54,645 nucleotides of DNA from Gemmatimonadota bacterium. GTDB taxonomy: Bacteria; Gemmatimonadota; Gemmatimonadetes; Gemmatimonadales; Gemmatimonadaceae. The stretch is from the NCBI GenBank assembly GCA_003171215.1, contig PMYN01000118.1:1-54645 (forward strand). Reading direction: 5' to 3'. The notes below the pieces were generated by a model that saw only the letters and a program-made list of their open reading frames with translations, was not told the DNA's origin and did not search any database. Numbering within the stretch: position 1 is the stretch's first letter; the number at the start of each line of letters is the position of its first letter. The position numbers were made by a program, and so were the translations under genes. This document shows, one piece after another, positions 1 to 9,076 of the stretch.

Positions 1-25
1 CATCCCAACCCCGCATCCCGCATTG
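1..25. repeat. Partial copy of dispersed intergenic repeat A
   Basis: This 25-nt stretch just beyond the stop of the RND pump gene matches the end of the repeat seen near 35753-35776 apart from one inserted base and one substitution near the end; the shared core is ACCCCGCATCCCGCAT. Other copies lie at 11123-11165 (inverted), 11339-11399 and 35709-35776. The copy is cut by the window edge, so its full extent is unknown. Confidence 0.5.
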
Positions 26-31
26 TTGCCG

Positions 32-3000
32 TTACACCTCGAGGTGATCCCCCGGCCTCGCCGCCACTTCGTACAGCACCGGCATCAGGAACACACTGAT
101 CAGCAGCCGCGAGAACAGCCCGCCCACGATCACGAGCGCGAACGGCCGCTGGGAATCCGTGCCTACGCCGGAAGCGAGCGCCGCCGGCAGCAGTCCGAAT
201 GCGGCGACGAGCGCAGTCATCATGATAGGCCGCAGCCGCAGGAGCGCAGCCTCACGCGTGGCCTCGGCGATGCCCTTTCCGTCGAGCCGCAGTTCGTTCG
301 CATATGAGATGTAGACCACCGCCGTCTGCACGGACACGCCGAACAGCGCGAGGAATCCGATGCCCGACGACACCGAGAAGTGCGTTCCGGTCACGATCAG
401 CGCCAGCATGCCCCCGATCGGCCCGGAAAGAATCACGCCGAGGACCGTGATCACGGGAAACTTCACGTTGTGGTAGAGCCCGAACAGCAGGAGGAAGATC
501 AGCCCGAACGTGATCGGGAGGACGAACTGCAGCTGCGCGCGGCTCTGGTTGTACTCCTCGAACTCGCCGCCCCACGCCGCGCGATACCCGGTGGGCAGCT
601 TGAAGGACTTCGCGACCTGCGCTTGCGCGTCCTGCACGGCGCTCGCGAGATCGCGTCCCTCCACGGAATACTGGATGCCGATATAGCGGGCGTTGTCCTG
701 CCTGTAGATGAACGACGCGCCGTTGCTCACCTTGATGGCTGCTACCTCCCGCAGCGGCACCTGGCTTCCCGACGGCGTGGCGACGAGAACATTGCCGATG
801 GCCTCCGGCGTCTCGCGGAATCTCGGCTGCAGGCGCACGACGAGGTCGAACGTCTGTTCGCCCTGGATGACCTGCGTCGCGGCTGTTCCGCCGACCGCCG
901 ACTCGATGATGCCGTTCACGGTCGCGGCGCTGAGTCCGTAGCGCGCGAGTTTCGCCCTGTCCACGGTGAGTGTCAGCGACGGCTGGCCGAGTTCCTGGAC
1001 GAGCGTGACGTGCGCAATGCCGCGAACCTGCTCGATCACCTTCTTGAGCTCGAGTCCCTTCGCCTGCAGCACGTTCAGGTCGGTGCCGAAGACCTTCACG
1101 TCGAGCGAACTCTTCAGGCCGGTCTCCGCCTCCTGGACGGCGTCGTTCGCCGGCTGCGAGAAGTTGATGATGATGCCCGGGAAGACGGCGAGCTTCTTGT
1201 CCACAGCGTCGATCAGGTCCTGCTTCGAGTGATACGCCTTCGACCACTCGCCGTACGGCTTCAGTCCGACGTAGAACTCGGCGTTGAAGAACCCGGTCGG
1301 GTCCGTACCCCCGTCGTCGCGGCCGTGCTCCGAGGCGACATCGGTGACTTCCGGGAACGACTTCAGGATCGTCCGGATCTGCGGCACGATCGTCTCCGAC
1401 TCTTCGAGCGAGATCGTGTACGGCAGCGTCGCGCGCACCCAGAGCGCGCCTTCGTCGAGCGTGGGCATGAACTCGGCGCCCACCGTGAAGGTCAGCGCCA
1501 GCGAAATCAGGAACAGCGCCACGCTGCCCCAGATCACCGCGCTCTTGTGCGCCAGGCTCCAGTCGAGATGGCGCGTGTACACGCCCTTCAGCCACTCGAA
1601 CACGCCGTTCCTCCGCTCGCGAACGCCGTGCCGGAGGAACCAGAGACAGAGGACCGGTATCAGCGTCAGCGTCAGCAGGAGCGACCCGATGAGGGCGTAG
1701 ATCATCGTATCCGCCATCGGCGTGAACAGGCGGCCAGACGGGCCGCTGAGCACATAGATCGGCAGGAACCCGGCGACGATCACCGCGACCGCGTAGACGA
1801 TCGGCCGGTCGACCTCCGACGCCGCCGCCACGATGACTTCCTTGATCGAGTATTTCGTCCCGTATCGTTCCGCGAGTTGTCGGTAAATGTTCTCGACCAT
1901 CACCACCGCGCCATCGACCAGGATGCCGAAGTCGATCGCTCCGATCGACAGCAGGTTCGCCGGGATCTTCCTGAGGTCGAGACAGATGAACGCGAACAAC
2001 AGGGCGAGCGGAATGGTCGTGGCGACGATCAATCCCGAGCGCAGGTCGAACAGAAAGAAGACCAGGATGATGACGACGAGTACGATGCCGCGGAGCAGGT
2101 TGTCCTCGACCACGCTCGTCGTGAGATGGATCAGGTCGCTGCGGTCGTAGAACGGGTGGATCTTGACGTCCTTCGGCAGGATGTGCTCGTTCAGTTCCTT
2201 CGTCTTCGCCTCCACCCGCTTGAGCACCGTCTGCGCCTGCTCGCCGGTGCGCATGAGGATGATGCCTTCCACGGCATCGCTGCGGTCGTTGAACCCGAAC
2301 TGGCCGAGGCGGGGGGCATAGCCGATCTCGACCGTCCCGATGTCCTTCACGAGCACCGGAATGCCGTTCCTCGTCGTGATCACGACGTTGGCGATGTCGG
2401 TGGTCGTGCTCAGGAGGGCGAGTCCCCGCACGTAGTAGAACTGCCCGCCCTCGGAATAGAATCCGCCGCCCGAGTTGCTGTTGTTCGCTCCCAGCGCGTT
2501 CGAAACATCCGCGATGGAGAGCCCCGCGCCGGCGAGCTTGGTCGGATCGACGAGCACCTGGTACTGCATGGTCTGGCCGCCGAGGTTCGCCACGTCGGCG
2601 ACGCCTTGCACCCCCTTGAATGCCTTGGTGTTGATCCAGTCGTTGATGACCTTCAGTTCCATCGAGGAGCGATCGGGACTGTCGACCGTATAGCGGTAGA
2701 CGAGTCCGGATGGTGCGAACAACGGCGCCATTCCGGCGCTGACGCCCATCGGAAGCGTGGCGTCGGGCAGGTGCTCGAGCACCCGCTGGCGCGCGAAGTA
2801 GGGGTCCGTGCCGTCGAGGAACGTGATGCGAATGTCGGAGAGCCCGTACAGTGAAATCGAGCGCACCACCTTCACACGCTCGATGCCGTTCATCTCCGTT
2901 TCGATCGGTACGGTGACGAGCCGCTCCACCTCCTCGGCGGCGTGGCCGGGCCACGGCGTCGAGATCTCGACCATCGGCGGCGACAGGTCTGGATATGCGT

Positions 3001-3166
3001 CGACCGGCAGGCGCTTGAACGACCATGCCCCCACGCCGGTGAGAATCAGGCCGAAGAGCACCACCAGAAACCACTGGTTCAGCGCTCCGCGGACGATCCG
3101 GTTCGCGTACGAAGGCGGACCGCTTGCCGAGTGACCCGTGGAGGCCGCTTCCTCTTCGTCGCTCAT
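32..3166 (-). CDS. czcA: Heavy-metal efflux RND pump, CzcA/CusA family
   Basis: This is the inner-membrane proton-driven pump of a tripartite metal exporter (HME-RND family). The 1044-residue protein has the usual length. After a short cytoplasmic start it has TM1 (FLVVLFGLILTGVGAWSF) and the porter motif YPDLSPPMVEI. The TM4 signature DFGILVDGAVVMVEN, at about residues 410-425, carries the paired acidic residues typical of divalent-cation (Co/Zn/Cd/Ni type) pumps rather than the Cu/Ag type; the substrate call is inference. The reading frame stays open upstream, but the start chosen at 3166 is the ATG that overlaps the stop of the adaptor gene by four bases (ATGA), which implies translational coupling. 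It is the third gene of an outer-membrane factor, adaptor, pump operon. The open minus-strand frame at 252-3074 is a shadow. Confidence 0.95.
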   Translation of the reverse strand: MSDEEEAASTGHSASGPPSYANRIVRGALNQWFLVVLFGLILTGVGAWSFKRLPVDAYPDLSPPMVEISTPWPGHAAEEVERLVTVPIETEMNGIERVKVVRSISLYGLSDIRITFLDGTDPYFARQRVLEHLPDATLPMGVSAGMAPLFAPSGLVYRYTVDSPDRSSMELKVINDWINTKAFKGVQGVADVANLGGQTMQYQVLVDPTKLAGAGLSIADVSNALGANNSNSGGGFYSEGGQFYYVRGLALLSTTTDIANVVITTRNGIPVLVKDIGTVEIGYAPRLGQFGFNDRSDAVEGIILMRTGEQAQTVLKRVEAKTKELNEHILPKDVKIHPFYDRSDLIHLTTSVVEDNLLRGIVLVVIILVFFLFDLRSGLIVATTIPLALLFAFICLDLRKIPANLLSIGAIDFGILVDGAVVMVENIYRQLAERYGTKYSIKEVIVAAASEVDRPIVYAVAVIVAGFLPIYVLSGPSGRLFTPMADTMIYALIGSLLLTLTLIPVLCLWFLRHGVRERRNGVFEWLKGVYTRHLDWSLAHKSAVIWGSVALFLISLALTFTVGAEFMPTLDEGALWVRATLPYTISLEESETIVPQIRTILKSFPEVTDVASEHGRDDGGTDPTGFFNAEFYVGLKPYGEWSKAYHSKQDLIDAVDKKLAVFPGIIINFSQPANDAVQEAETGLKSSLDVKVFGTDLNVLQAKGLELKKVIEQVRGIAHVTLVQELGQPSLTLTVDRAKLARYGLSAATVNGIIESAVGGTAATQVIQGEQTFDLVVRLQPRFRETPEAIGNVLVATPSGSQVPLREVAAIKVSNGASFIYRQDNARYIGIQYSVEGRDLASAVQDAQAQVAKSFKLPTGYRAAWGGEFEEYNQSRAQLQFVLPITFGLIFLLLFGLYHNVKFPVITVLGVILSGPIGGMLALIVTGTHFSVSSGIGFLALFGVSVQTAVVYISYANELRLDGKGIAEATREAALLRLRPIMMTALVAAFGLLPAALASGVGTDSQRPFALVIVGGLFSRLLISVFLMPVLYEVAARPGDHLEV

Positions 3167-4320
3167 TGGTTTTCCGCGAATTGGATGAAGAGCGCGCCGT
3201 CGGCGACGACCTTCTCGCCCGCCAACAATCCCGTGAGGACCTCCCAGCGGTCGGCCACGCGATATCCGAGCGTCACGCGGCGGCGCACGAAACCGCCGTC
3301 GGCGCCGGCGACGAACACGAACGGCAGGTTGTCGTCGTCGCGCAGCACCGAGGCCACCGGCACCAGCAGCCCCGAGTGCTGCTGCCGCGAGTGGACGAGC
3401 AGCCGCACGAACATGTCCCGCTTCAGCAGTTGTCCCGGGTTCTCGGCGACGATGCGCACCGTCGTCGCCTTCGTGCCGGGATCGACGATCGGCGCGACGT
3501 AGTCCACCACGCCCCGGACCGGCTTGGTCGACGCGTCGGTCATGATGTCGACCGGCACGCCGCTCGTGACGAGCGGGATGTCGGTCGCGTACACGTTCGC
3601 GATCACCCACATCGAGTTCAGGTCGGCGACCGTGAACGCGGGCGTCGTGCCCGCCGTGAGCAGCTGGCCGGGATTGATGAGCTTTTCCACCACGGTGCCC
3701 GGAATCGGCGCGACGATCGTGCCCTGGACGGGCGCGGTGCGCTGGCCGTCGCGGATCGCGTTCACGGTGGCCTCGTCGAGGCCGAGCGCGCGCAGCGCGA
3801 GCATCGCGGCGTCGCGATCCGCCTCGGCGGCGGCGTTGTCCGACCGCGCCTGGTCGAGTTCGCTTCGCGCGAGCGCGTCGTTCGCGAAGAGCTGTTCATC
3901 CAGCTTCAGGATTCTCGCGCTGTTGCGCACGGCCGACTCGGACTTGCGGTAGGTCGCGACGTCCGCGGCGAAGTCCGGCGATGCGACTGTCGCGAGCGCC
4001 TGTCCGGCCGTCACGGTTGCGCCGAGCGTCGTGACGATGCGCGACACGGGTCCGGAAACCGGAGAGAGCACCTGCGTGGACTTGTCTCCGTTGAAGGCGA
4101 CGGTGCCGGTCACCTCGAGCATCGGAGCGAAGCTCTCGCTTGCGAGCGTGACGATCTTCAGCTTTGCCCGCTGCGCGTCGGTCACCTTGAACGACGCGGG
4201 CTTTTCCGCGGCCGCCGCTACGGCGGCGTCGGGTTTGGCGCCGCAGCCCGCGGCGAGAGCGACGAGCGATATGTACGCGGCGGCAGGGAGGACGGCGCGC
4301 ACGAGAACGTGCTTACTCAC
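3163..4320 (-). CDS. czcB: Periplasmic adaptor (membrane fusion) lipoprotein of RND metal efflux system
   Basis: The 385-residue protein links the inner-membrane pump to the outer-membrane channel. It starts with a lipoprotein signal whose lipobox LAAGC places the acylated cysteine at residue 26. It then shows the usual adaptor order: barrel-sandwich halves (LEVTGTVAFNGDK; SPVSGPVSRIVTTLGATVTAGQ), a helical hairpin, the second lipoyl half (GTIVAPIPGTVVEKLINPGQ) and a C-terminal membrane-proximal region. I chose the GTG at 4320 because it gives the lipoprotein signal directly and has GGAG about 9 nt upstream; an in-frame start at 4407 would sit inside the preceding gene and add a non-signal extension. 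It overlaps the channel gene by 8 nt and the pump gene by 4 nt. No His-rich metal-binding N-terminus is seen. Confidence 0.92.
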   Translation of the reverse strand: MSKHVLVRAVLPAAAYISLVALAAGCGAKPDAAVAAAAEKPASFKVTDAQRAKLKIVTLASESFAPMLEVTGTVAFNGDKSTQVLSPVSGPVSRIVTTLGATVTAGQALATVASPDFAADVATYRKSESAVRNSARILKLDEQLFANDALARSELDQARSDNAAAEADRDAAMLALRALGLDEATVNAIRDGQRTAPVQGTIVAPIPGTVVEKLINPGQLLTAGTTPAFTVADLNSMWVIANVYATDIPLVTSGVPVDIMTDASTKPVRGVVDYVAPIVDPGTKATTVRIVAENPGQLLKRDMFVRLLVHSRQQHSGLLVPVASVLRDDDNLPFVFVAGADGGFVRRRVTLGYRVADRWEVLTGLLAGEKVVADGALFIQFAENQ

Positions 4321-5623
4321 GGGGAACTCCGGAGGCGAACGTGGTGAGCGGCACGCCGGCGGCGCGCTCGAGATCGGACCGCGCCGAGTTGGCGGCGGCG
4401 AGTGCATCGGCGAACTGGCTTTCGGCGGCGAGCAGGGCGGTGCGGGCGGAGAGCACCTCGAGGGCGGACAGTCCGCCCAGGGCGTAGCTGCTGGCGGCCA
4501 CGCGATACGCCTCGCGCGCCGACGGGAGCAGCTGGTCGCGAATGAAGATCACCTGCCGCAGCGCGGCGTCCGCGGTCGCGAACGAGACGCGCACGTCCTG
4601 CGCGACGCCCGCCCTCGTGTCGCGCAGCGTCGCGGTGAGTTCGAGCTCGCGATGATGCGTCTCCGCGAAGTCGCCCTTCGTATGCTGCCAGAAGAGCACG
4701 GGGATCGGCATCGAGAGGCCGAGGTTGTAGGTCGTGTTCGAGTTCCACGCGGGATCGCCGAAATCGCGAACCGCCCCGGCGGTGATGTCGGGCGTGAAGG
4801 CGAGCTCCTTCGTGAGCGACGAGTTCGCCTTGGCGGCGCGCAGTTGCGCCTCGAGGCCCGTGATCTCGGGACGCGAGCGCAGGGCCGCCTGCTCGATCGC
4901 CTGCACGTCCGGGAGCGCGTTCGGCGCTTCGAGCGAGTCGACCGCCGCGAGCGGCAGGCCGAGTGGACGTCCAAGCATCCTGTTGAGGGCCGCCTCCGCG
5001 TTGGTCACGTCGCGCGCGTTGCCGATCAGGTCGTTCTGGGCGGACGCCACGGCCACCTGCGCGTTGATCACGTCGAGGCGCGGGACCGTGCCCGCATTGA
5101 ACCGGGCCTGCGTGCGCTGCAGGAAATCGGCGGCGAGCTGGCGGGCTTCGGTGAGGTCGCGGCGATGCATCCGTGTTACGAGCACGGAATCGTACGTTCG
5201 TCCCGTCTGCGACGCGATCTGCTGCTGGAGCAGCCGGAACTGCGCCTCGGAGGTGTGGATGTTCTCGACGCCGATCGTGTTGCGGAGGCGGAACTTGTCG
5301 GGGAAGGGAACGACGATGCCGAGGCTCACCGGCCGCGAGGGCGCCGACCCGATGCTGTTGAACCGCGTGAGCGAATCGAGCGAGCCGGAGAGCGTCGGGT
5401 CGGGGATCGCGATTCCCTCGACGCGCTGTGCCCGCACCTGGAACGTCTGCTGCCGCGCGACCTCCAGCTGCGGATTCGCGAGCAGCGACGTGGCAATCGC
5501 CTGCCGCCGCGTGATGCGCAGGGTGTCGGCCGCGGCATCGCCGCCGACTGCCTGCGCACGCTGTTGTGCGGATGCCGGGCCGGCGACGAGCGCCAGCGCG
5601 GCCATCCAGATGGATGTTCGCAT
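4313..5623 (-). CDS. czcC: Outer-membrane efflux channel, TolC/CzcC family
   Basis: The 436-residue protein is predicted to form the trimeric outer-membrane channel of the tripartite metal exporter. It has a clear signal peptide (MRTSIWMAALALVAGPASAQQ), followed by two OEP-type repeats. The first contains ITRRQAIATSLLANPQLEVARQ and a coiled-coil helical hairpin around RLDVINAQVAVASAQNDL. The second contains RPEITGLEAQLRAAKA and LSALEVLSARTALLAAESQF. This is the size and arrangement of CzcC/CusC-like proteins, but no acylated cysteine follows the signal. It is first of the three pump genes, with AAGGAA ahead of the ATG. The small Cys/His protein gene lies 101 nt upstream on the same strand and may share the transcript. 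Confidence 0.92.
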   Translation of the reverse strand: MRTSIWMAALALVAGPASAQQRAQAVGGDAAADTLRITRRQAIATSLLANPQLEVARQQTFQVRAQRVEGIAIPDPTLSGSLDSLTRFNSIGSAPSRPVSLGIVVPFPDKFRLRNTIGVENIHTSEAQFRLLQQQIASQTGRTYDSVLVTRMHRRDLTEARQLAADFLQRTQARFNAGTVPRLDVINAQVAVASAQNDLIGNARDVTNAEAALNRMLGRPLGLPLAAVDSLEAPNALPDVQAIEQAALRSRPEITGLEAQLRAAKANSSLTKELAFTPDITAGAVRDFGDPAWNSNTTYNLGLSMPIPVLFWQHTKGDFAETHHRELELTATLRDTRAGVAQDVRVSFATADAALRQVIFIRDQLLPSAREAYRVAASSYALGGLSALEVLSARTALLAAESQFADALAAANSARSDLERAAGVPLTTFASGVPRE

Positions 5624-5724
5624 GCGTTCCTTGAGGAGTTTGTTTGCCGTACTTCGGCGCGTTGCATCGAGCCACGCGCCGGGAGCGCGCTGCTTGCGCG
5701 CTCAATCCCTGGGCCGCAGCGAAC

Positions 5725-6078
5725 TCAGGCGGGTTGCGGCGGGGCACGGGGCAGCGCGACAGCATCGACGCGGCGTGCGGGTGCCACGGGAGTGTCGAGC
5801 GCGGCGACGGTCTGCTGCCGCTCGCACGCGATTGCGGCGCAACTCTGTGCAGGCGCGGAGTGCAGCGATCGCACGGCGCAGACGGCACAGGTCGCTTCGT
5901 CATGCTGGTACTTGTGTTGCGCATCCCGCTGCTCGGCGTGCGCACCCAATCGTCCCTTCTCGCTGACTTCCAGCAACGGTGACAGCGCTATTGCGCCCTG
6001 CAACACAAGAAGCGTCGCGAGCGCGAGCTGGCGGTACCACCCGGTCTGGCGGCGGAGGAGGCGGGATCGGAGAAACAT
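5725..6078 (-). CDS. Small membrane-anchored or secreted Cys/His protein, unknown function
   Basis: I do not recognise a named family with certainty. The 117-residue product has a basic start and one hydrophobic segment (LALATLLVLQGAIALSPLL, about residues 18-36). A short exported tail with histidines follows, then the cluster HDEATCAVCAVRSLH (CxxC) and two further cysteines. The layout resembles DUF2946-like proteins, small predicted membrane proteins often found next to copper or metal genes; this is a resemblance, not a proven match. It lies upstream of the efflux operon on the same strand and diverges from 6165-6515, whose product has a similar HPDDCALCQLLTH motif. The context suggests metal handling or sensing in the envelope. 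No strong ribosome-binding site is visible. Confidence 0.6.
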   Translation of the reverse strand: MFLRSRLLRRQTGWYRQLALATLLVLQGAIALSPLLEVSEKGRLGAHAEQRDAQHKYQHDEATCAVCAVRSLHSAPAQSCAAIACERQQTVAALDTPVAPARRVDAVALPRAPPQPA

Positions 6079-6150
6079 CGAGTACTGAGGCTACGCAGGG
6101 AGGCCGAAAAACGCTAGGGAACACGCAACGCCGCGGAAGGCCGGCTCGTA

Positions 6151-6156
6151 TATATT
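6151..6156 (+). promoter_or_regulatory. Candidate -10 element (TATATT) for a near-leaderless transcript
   Basis: TATATT ends 8 nt before the ATG at 6165, so a start site 6-8 nt downstream would give a leader of 0-2 nt. No Shine-Dalgarno sequence lies between the box and the ATG. No convincing -35 element was found. Confidence 0.35.
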
Positions 6157-6164
6157 CCGTGCCA

Positions 6165-6515
6165 ATGCGCCGACGTTCCTTCCTCAGCCGGATCACGCTG
6201 TCCGCGGTCGCCATCGTGCAGATGGCGGCGCCGGCGCTTGCCGTCGTCGCGGACGCCCGGCTCATTGCCGATTCGGCCGGCGCGCCGCAAGTCCACATCG
6301 AGGAGCACACGCAGAAGAGCTGCCGCACGGTCCATCCGGACGACTGCGCGCTCTGCCAGCTGCTCACGCACTTTTCCGCGCCGCGTGCCTCCGCGCCCGC
6401 GCTTCCGGCCGGGACGTCCGAGCGCTGCGCCATCGGCAGCGGCGCGTCGCTGCTCCCCGCCTCCATCTCTCGCGCGCAGGAACGCACGCGCGCCCCTCCC
6501 GTCAGCCTGAGCTGA
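6165..6515 (+). CDS. Small secreted Cys/His protein, unknown function
   Basis: The 116-residue product begins with a signal-peptide-like segment (RITLSAVAIVQMAAPALAV). It then carries HIEEHTQKSCRTVHPDDCALCQLLTH, a His/Cys-rich stretch with a CxxC, followed by an Ala/Pro/Ser-rich tail containing one more cysteine. The frame is open back to 5979, but the ATG at 6165 gives the signal peptide and lies just behind a TATATT box. The motif is reminiscent of DUF2946-like proteins and parallels the divergent neighbour at 5725-6078. A TonB-dependent receptor begins 138 nt downstream on the same strand, so the two may be co-expressed. A role in metal binding or relay is inference from motif and neighbourhood only. 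Confidence 0.55.
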   Translation: MRRRSFLSRITLSAVAIVQMAAPALAVVADARLIADSAGAPQVHIEEHTQKSCRTVHPDDCALCQLLTHFSAPRASAPALPAGTSERCAIGSGASLLPASISRAQERTRAPPVSLS

Positions 6516-6653
6516 CCTTCGCCGCACGGCCGATTCCCGGCCGTCGCGCGCGCACACAATCGCCAGTCACCTGTTCCCGGACCCCGGGAGCCGGCGTGCG
6601 CGCCGTTACACGCGGCCATCACTCGGGCAATTCGAAATACACGGGAGCCAATC

Positions 6654-9002
6654 GTGATCGCACCACAGTGGATTCATCGCGCGAGCTGCGTGCTCGCGCT
6701 CGCTGGACTGATTTTCGCCGGTCGTCCGGCAGCCGCGGCGGTTCCGGCCGGAGACCTGCACGGCGTCGTCACGGACAGTGCGTCGAACACACCGCTCAGC
6801 TCCGCTCAAGTCAGCGTCATGCGCGACGGCAAGATCATCCAGAATACGCTCACCGACGCGTTTGGGAGATACCGTGCGCACAACCTGCCGGCCGGCACCT
6901 ACACGCTGAGCGTGCACTTCATCGGCTTCAAGGCATTCACGGCGTCGGTCACGATGAAATCCGAGGACGTACGCATCGACGTGCGACTCGGCGCCGCCGT
7001 TGTGGAGCTCTCCGCCGTGAAGATCATGGCCGAGGCGCCCATCGCCGTCGACACGCGCACCGGCGACCAGACTTTTTCAGAGGACAAGTCTCACGCGGCA
7101 CCGACGACGACATCGTCACAGGTGATCCAGGAAGCGGTCGCGGGCGCGGTACGGGCTCCCACCGGCGAGGTACACATTCGCGGTCAGCACGCCGAGTACA
7201 CGTATTACGTGGACGGTGTTCCGGTGCCCAGCGGGGTTTCGGGATCGCTGAACGAACTGTTCGATCCCGCGATCGTGAATTCGATCAACTTCCGCACGGG
7301 TGGCTGGGACGCCGAGTTCGGCGGCAAGAACGCCGCGGTGATCGATGTCGCGACGCGCATCCCGACGGGGGCGTTTCACCTGAACGTCGCAGGATTCGCC
7401 GGTTCGTTCAACACCAGTGGCCAGTCGCTCAGTGCGAGCGGCAACGCCGGAAAGTGGGGATTCTTCGGCGCGTTCTCGCAACAGTCCACCGACATGCGTC
7501 GCGAGCCGGTGAGCTTCGACACGATCACCTTCAAGCCGTTCAACTACCACAACCACGGCCAGGACCTGTACAGCTTCGGCAAGATCCAGTACAACCCGTC
7601 GTCGAGCGACGTGATCAACCTCGAAGGCAACTGGTCGCGAACGAACTTCCAGGTTCCCTACGATTCCACCGGCGGCGTGGTGCAGGACGACAATCAGGCG
7701 GACGTCAACGCCTTCCTGAATTTCGGATGGCGGCACCGCTTCAGGGTCGAGACCGGTGCCACGGGCCAGGAGACCAAGGGCGGCGAGCTCTTCGCGGGCG
7801 CATTCTACCGCTACGGCAGTCTCCGCTACACGCCGGGCCTGCAGGACTCCCCACAATTCATCTTCTATCCGGACACTGTCACGCCGTACAATCTCCGTGA
7901 AAACCGCGACTTCACGACGACGGGGCTCAAGCTCGACTATTCGTATCGGTCGAGCGAGGAGTTCGAGGTCAAGACCGGCGTTCAGGCGCTCGTGACTACG
8001 GGCCACGAGAGCTTCGTGACCACGACGCAAACTGGGGCATTCGGGCCGGCGTCGAACTCAGGACTGAGCGGCAACGAGGTCGGCGTGTACGCACAAACCG
8101 CGTGGTCGCCCTCCGAGCACTTCGAGCTGCGCACGGGACTGCGCTGGGACGAGCACACAGCACCGTTTGCGGGCACGGTATCGCAGCTCAGCCCTCGAAT
8201 TCGGCTGAACTTTTTCATCGATCCGGCGAACACCCTGTACTTGTACTACGCCAAGCTCTTCGTCCCCACGAACGTCGAGGACCTGCGCGCGATCACCAGC
8301 GTCGCGCTGGCAGGCGTCCTCGCGGACCCGACGCTTCCGGAGCGCGACAACTTCTTCGAGGCGGCGTACATCCATCGCTTCCCCTTCGGCGTCGTGACGA
8401 AACTCTCGGCGTACCACAAGGAGAGCACGCCGGGAATCGACGACAATACGGTGCCGGGGTCATCGATCGTCACCGAAGTCAACATCGCCCGGATCCGCAT
8501 CACGGGCGTTGAGGCGGTGCTCGAGGTACGCCCCGATGGCCCGCTCAGCGGCAACGTGAATATCGCGCTGAATCACGCGTACGGGCTGGGCCCCATCACG
8601 GGCGGGTTCTTCCCGACAGCCACGCCGACGGGATACTTCGACCTCGACCACGACCAGCGGCTCACGATCAATGCCAGCGCCGTATACTCGCTGGGAGCGT
8701 TCTACCTGAGCGCGACCGAGATCTTTGGCAGCGGACTGCCCAACGGCGTGGACCCGAGCACGTGCAACTGCGGGTACGGTACAGGATTGCTGGACTTCAA
8801 TCGCGCCACCAAGGTGCAGCCGAACTACATCACGAACCTGAGCGCGGGATACACGTTCCTGTTCGGGAGCACGACCGTCCGTCCTGAGTTGTTCGTCGAC
8901 AACCTGTTCGATAGCCGCTACCTGCTCAAGGGCACGTTCTTTAGCGGTGCGTCCGTCGGCCGGCCTCGGTCAGTGCAGCTCCGTGTGAACCTCGGCATAT
9001 AA
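6654..9002 (+). CDS. TonB-dependent outer-membrane receptor with carboxypeptidase-regulatory-like domain
   Basis: The 782-residue protein has a signal peptide ending near AAAA, then a carboxypeptidase-regulatory-like beta-sandwich (LHGVVTDSASNTPLSSAQVSV to TLSVHFIGFKAFT, about residues 35-110). A plug domain follows with the typical VHIRGQHAEYTYYVDGVPVP, then a beta-barrel ending in RSVQLRVNLGI. Such receptors import chelated metals, siderophores, vitamins or glycans through TonB-ExbBD. The substrate cannot be read from sequence, although the neighbouring metal efflux operon makes a metal chelate plausible. The start is a GTG with GGGAG about 8 nt upstream. A perfect 11-bp hairpin follows the stop by 8 nt. 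Confidence 0.88.
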   Translation: MIAPQWIHRASCVLALAGLIFAGRPAAAAVPAGDLHGVVTDSASNTPLSSAQVSVMRDGKIIQNTLTDAFGRYRAHNLPAGTYTLSVHFIGFKAFTASVTMKSEDVRIDVRLGAAVVELSAVKIMAEAPIAVDTRTGDQTFSEDKSHAAPTTTSSQVIQEAVAGAVRAPTGEVHIRGQHAEYTYYVDGVPVPSGVSGSLNELFDPAIVNSINFRTGGWDAEFGGKNAAVIDVATRIPTGAFHLNVAGFAGSFNTSGQSLSASGNAGKWGFFGAFSQQSTDMRREPVSFDTITFKPFNYHNHGQDLYSFGKIQYNPSSSDVINLEGNWSRTNFQVPYDSTGGVVQDDNQADVNAFLNFGWRHRFRVETGATGQETKGGELFAGAFYRYGSLRYTPGLQDSPQFIFYPDTVTPYNLRENRDFTTTGLKLDYSYRSSEEFEVKTGVQALVTTGHESFVTTTQTGAFGPASNSGLSGNEVGVYAQTAWSPSEHFELRTGLRWDEHTAPFAGTVSQLSPRIRLNFFIDPANTLYLYYAKLFVPTNVEDLRAITSVALAGVLADPTLPERDNFFEAAYIHRFPFGVVTKLSAYHKESTPGIDDNTVPGSSIVTEVNIARIRITGVEAVLEVRPDGPLSGNVNIALNHAYGLGPITGGFFPTATPTGYFDLDHDQRLTINASAVYSLGAFYLSATEIFGSGLPNGVDPSTCNCGYGTGLLDFNRATKVQPNYITNLSAGYTFLFGSTTVRPELFVDNLFDSRYLLKGTFFSGASVGRPRSVQLRVNLGI

Positions 9003-9010
9003 TTGGGGGC

Positions 9011-9038
9011 GGAGCGGCGCCGATCGCGGCGCCGCTCC
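9011..9038 (+). terminator. GC-rich hairpin after the TonB receptor gene
   Basis: GGAGCGGCGCC (9011-9021) pairs perfectly with GGCGCCGCTCC (9028-9038) around a 6-nt loop. There is no T-run, so it may act as a weak terminator, a 3' stabiliser or an attenuator before the lipoprotein gene at 9077. Confidence 0.5.
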
Positions 9039-9076
9039 CGGCAGGCCCACAGGCAGTCCAGCGGGAGCGTCGCCCC

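Noticed and set aside
380-2854. Long plus-strand frame (about 820 codons) opposite the RND pump gene
   Set aside because: Antisense shadow: Arg/Asp/Glu-rich low-complexity translation without family motifs, entirely covered by a well-supported gene.
252-3074. Very long minus-strand open frame (about 940 codons) in the RND pump region
   Set aside because: It is a shadow of the true pump frame produced by high GC codon use; its composition is Arg/Gly/Pro-rich with no domain motif.
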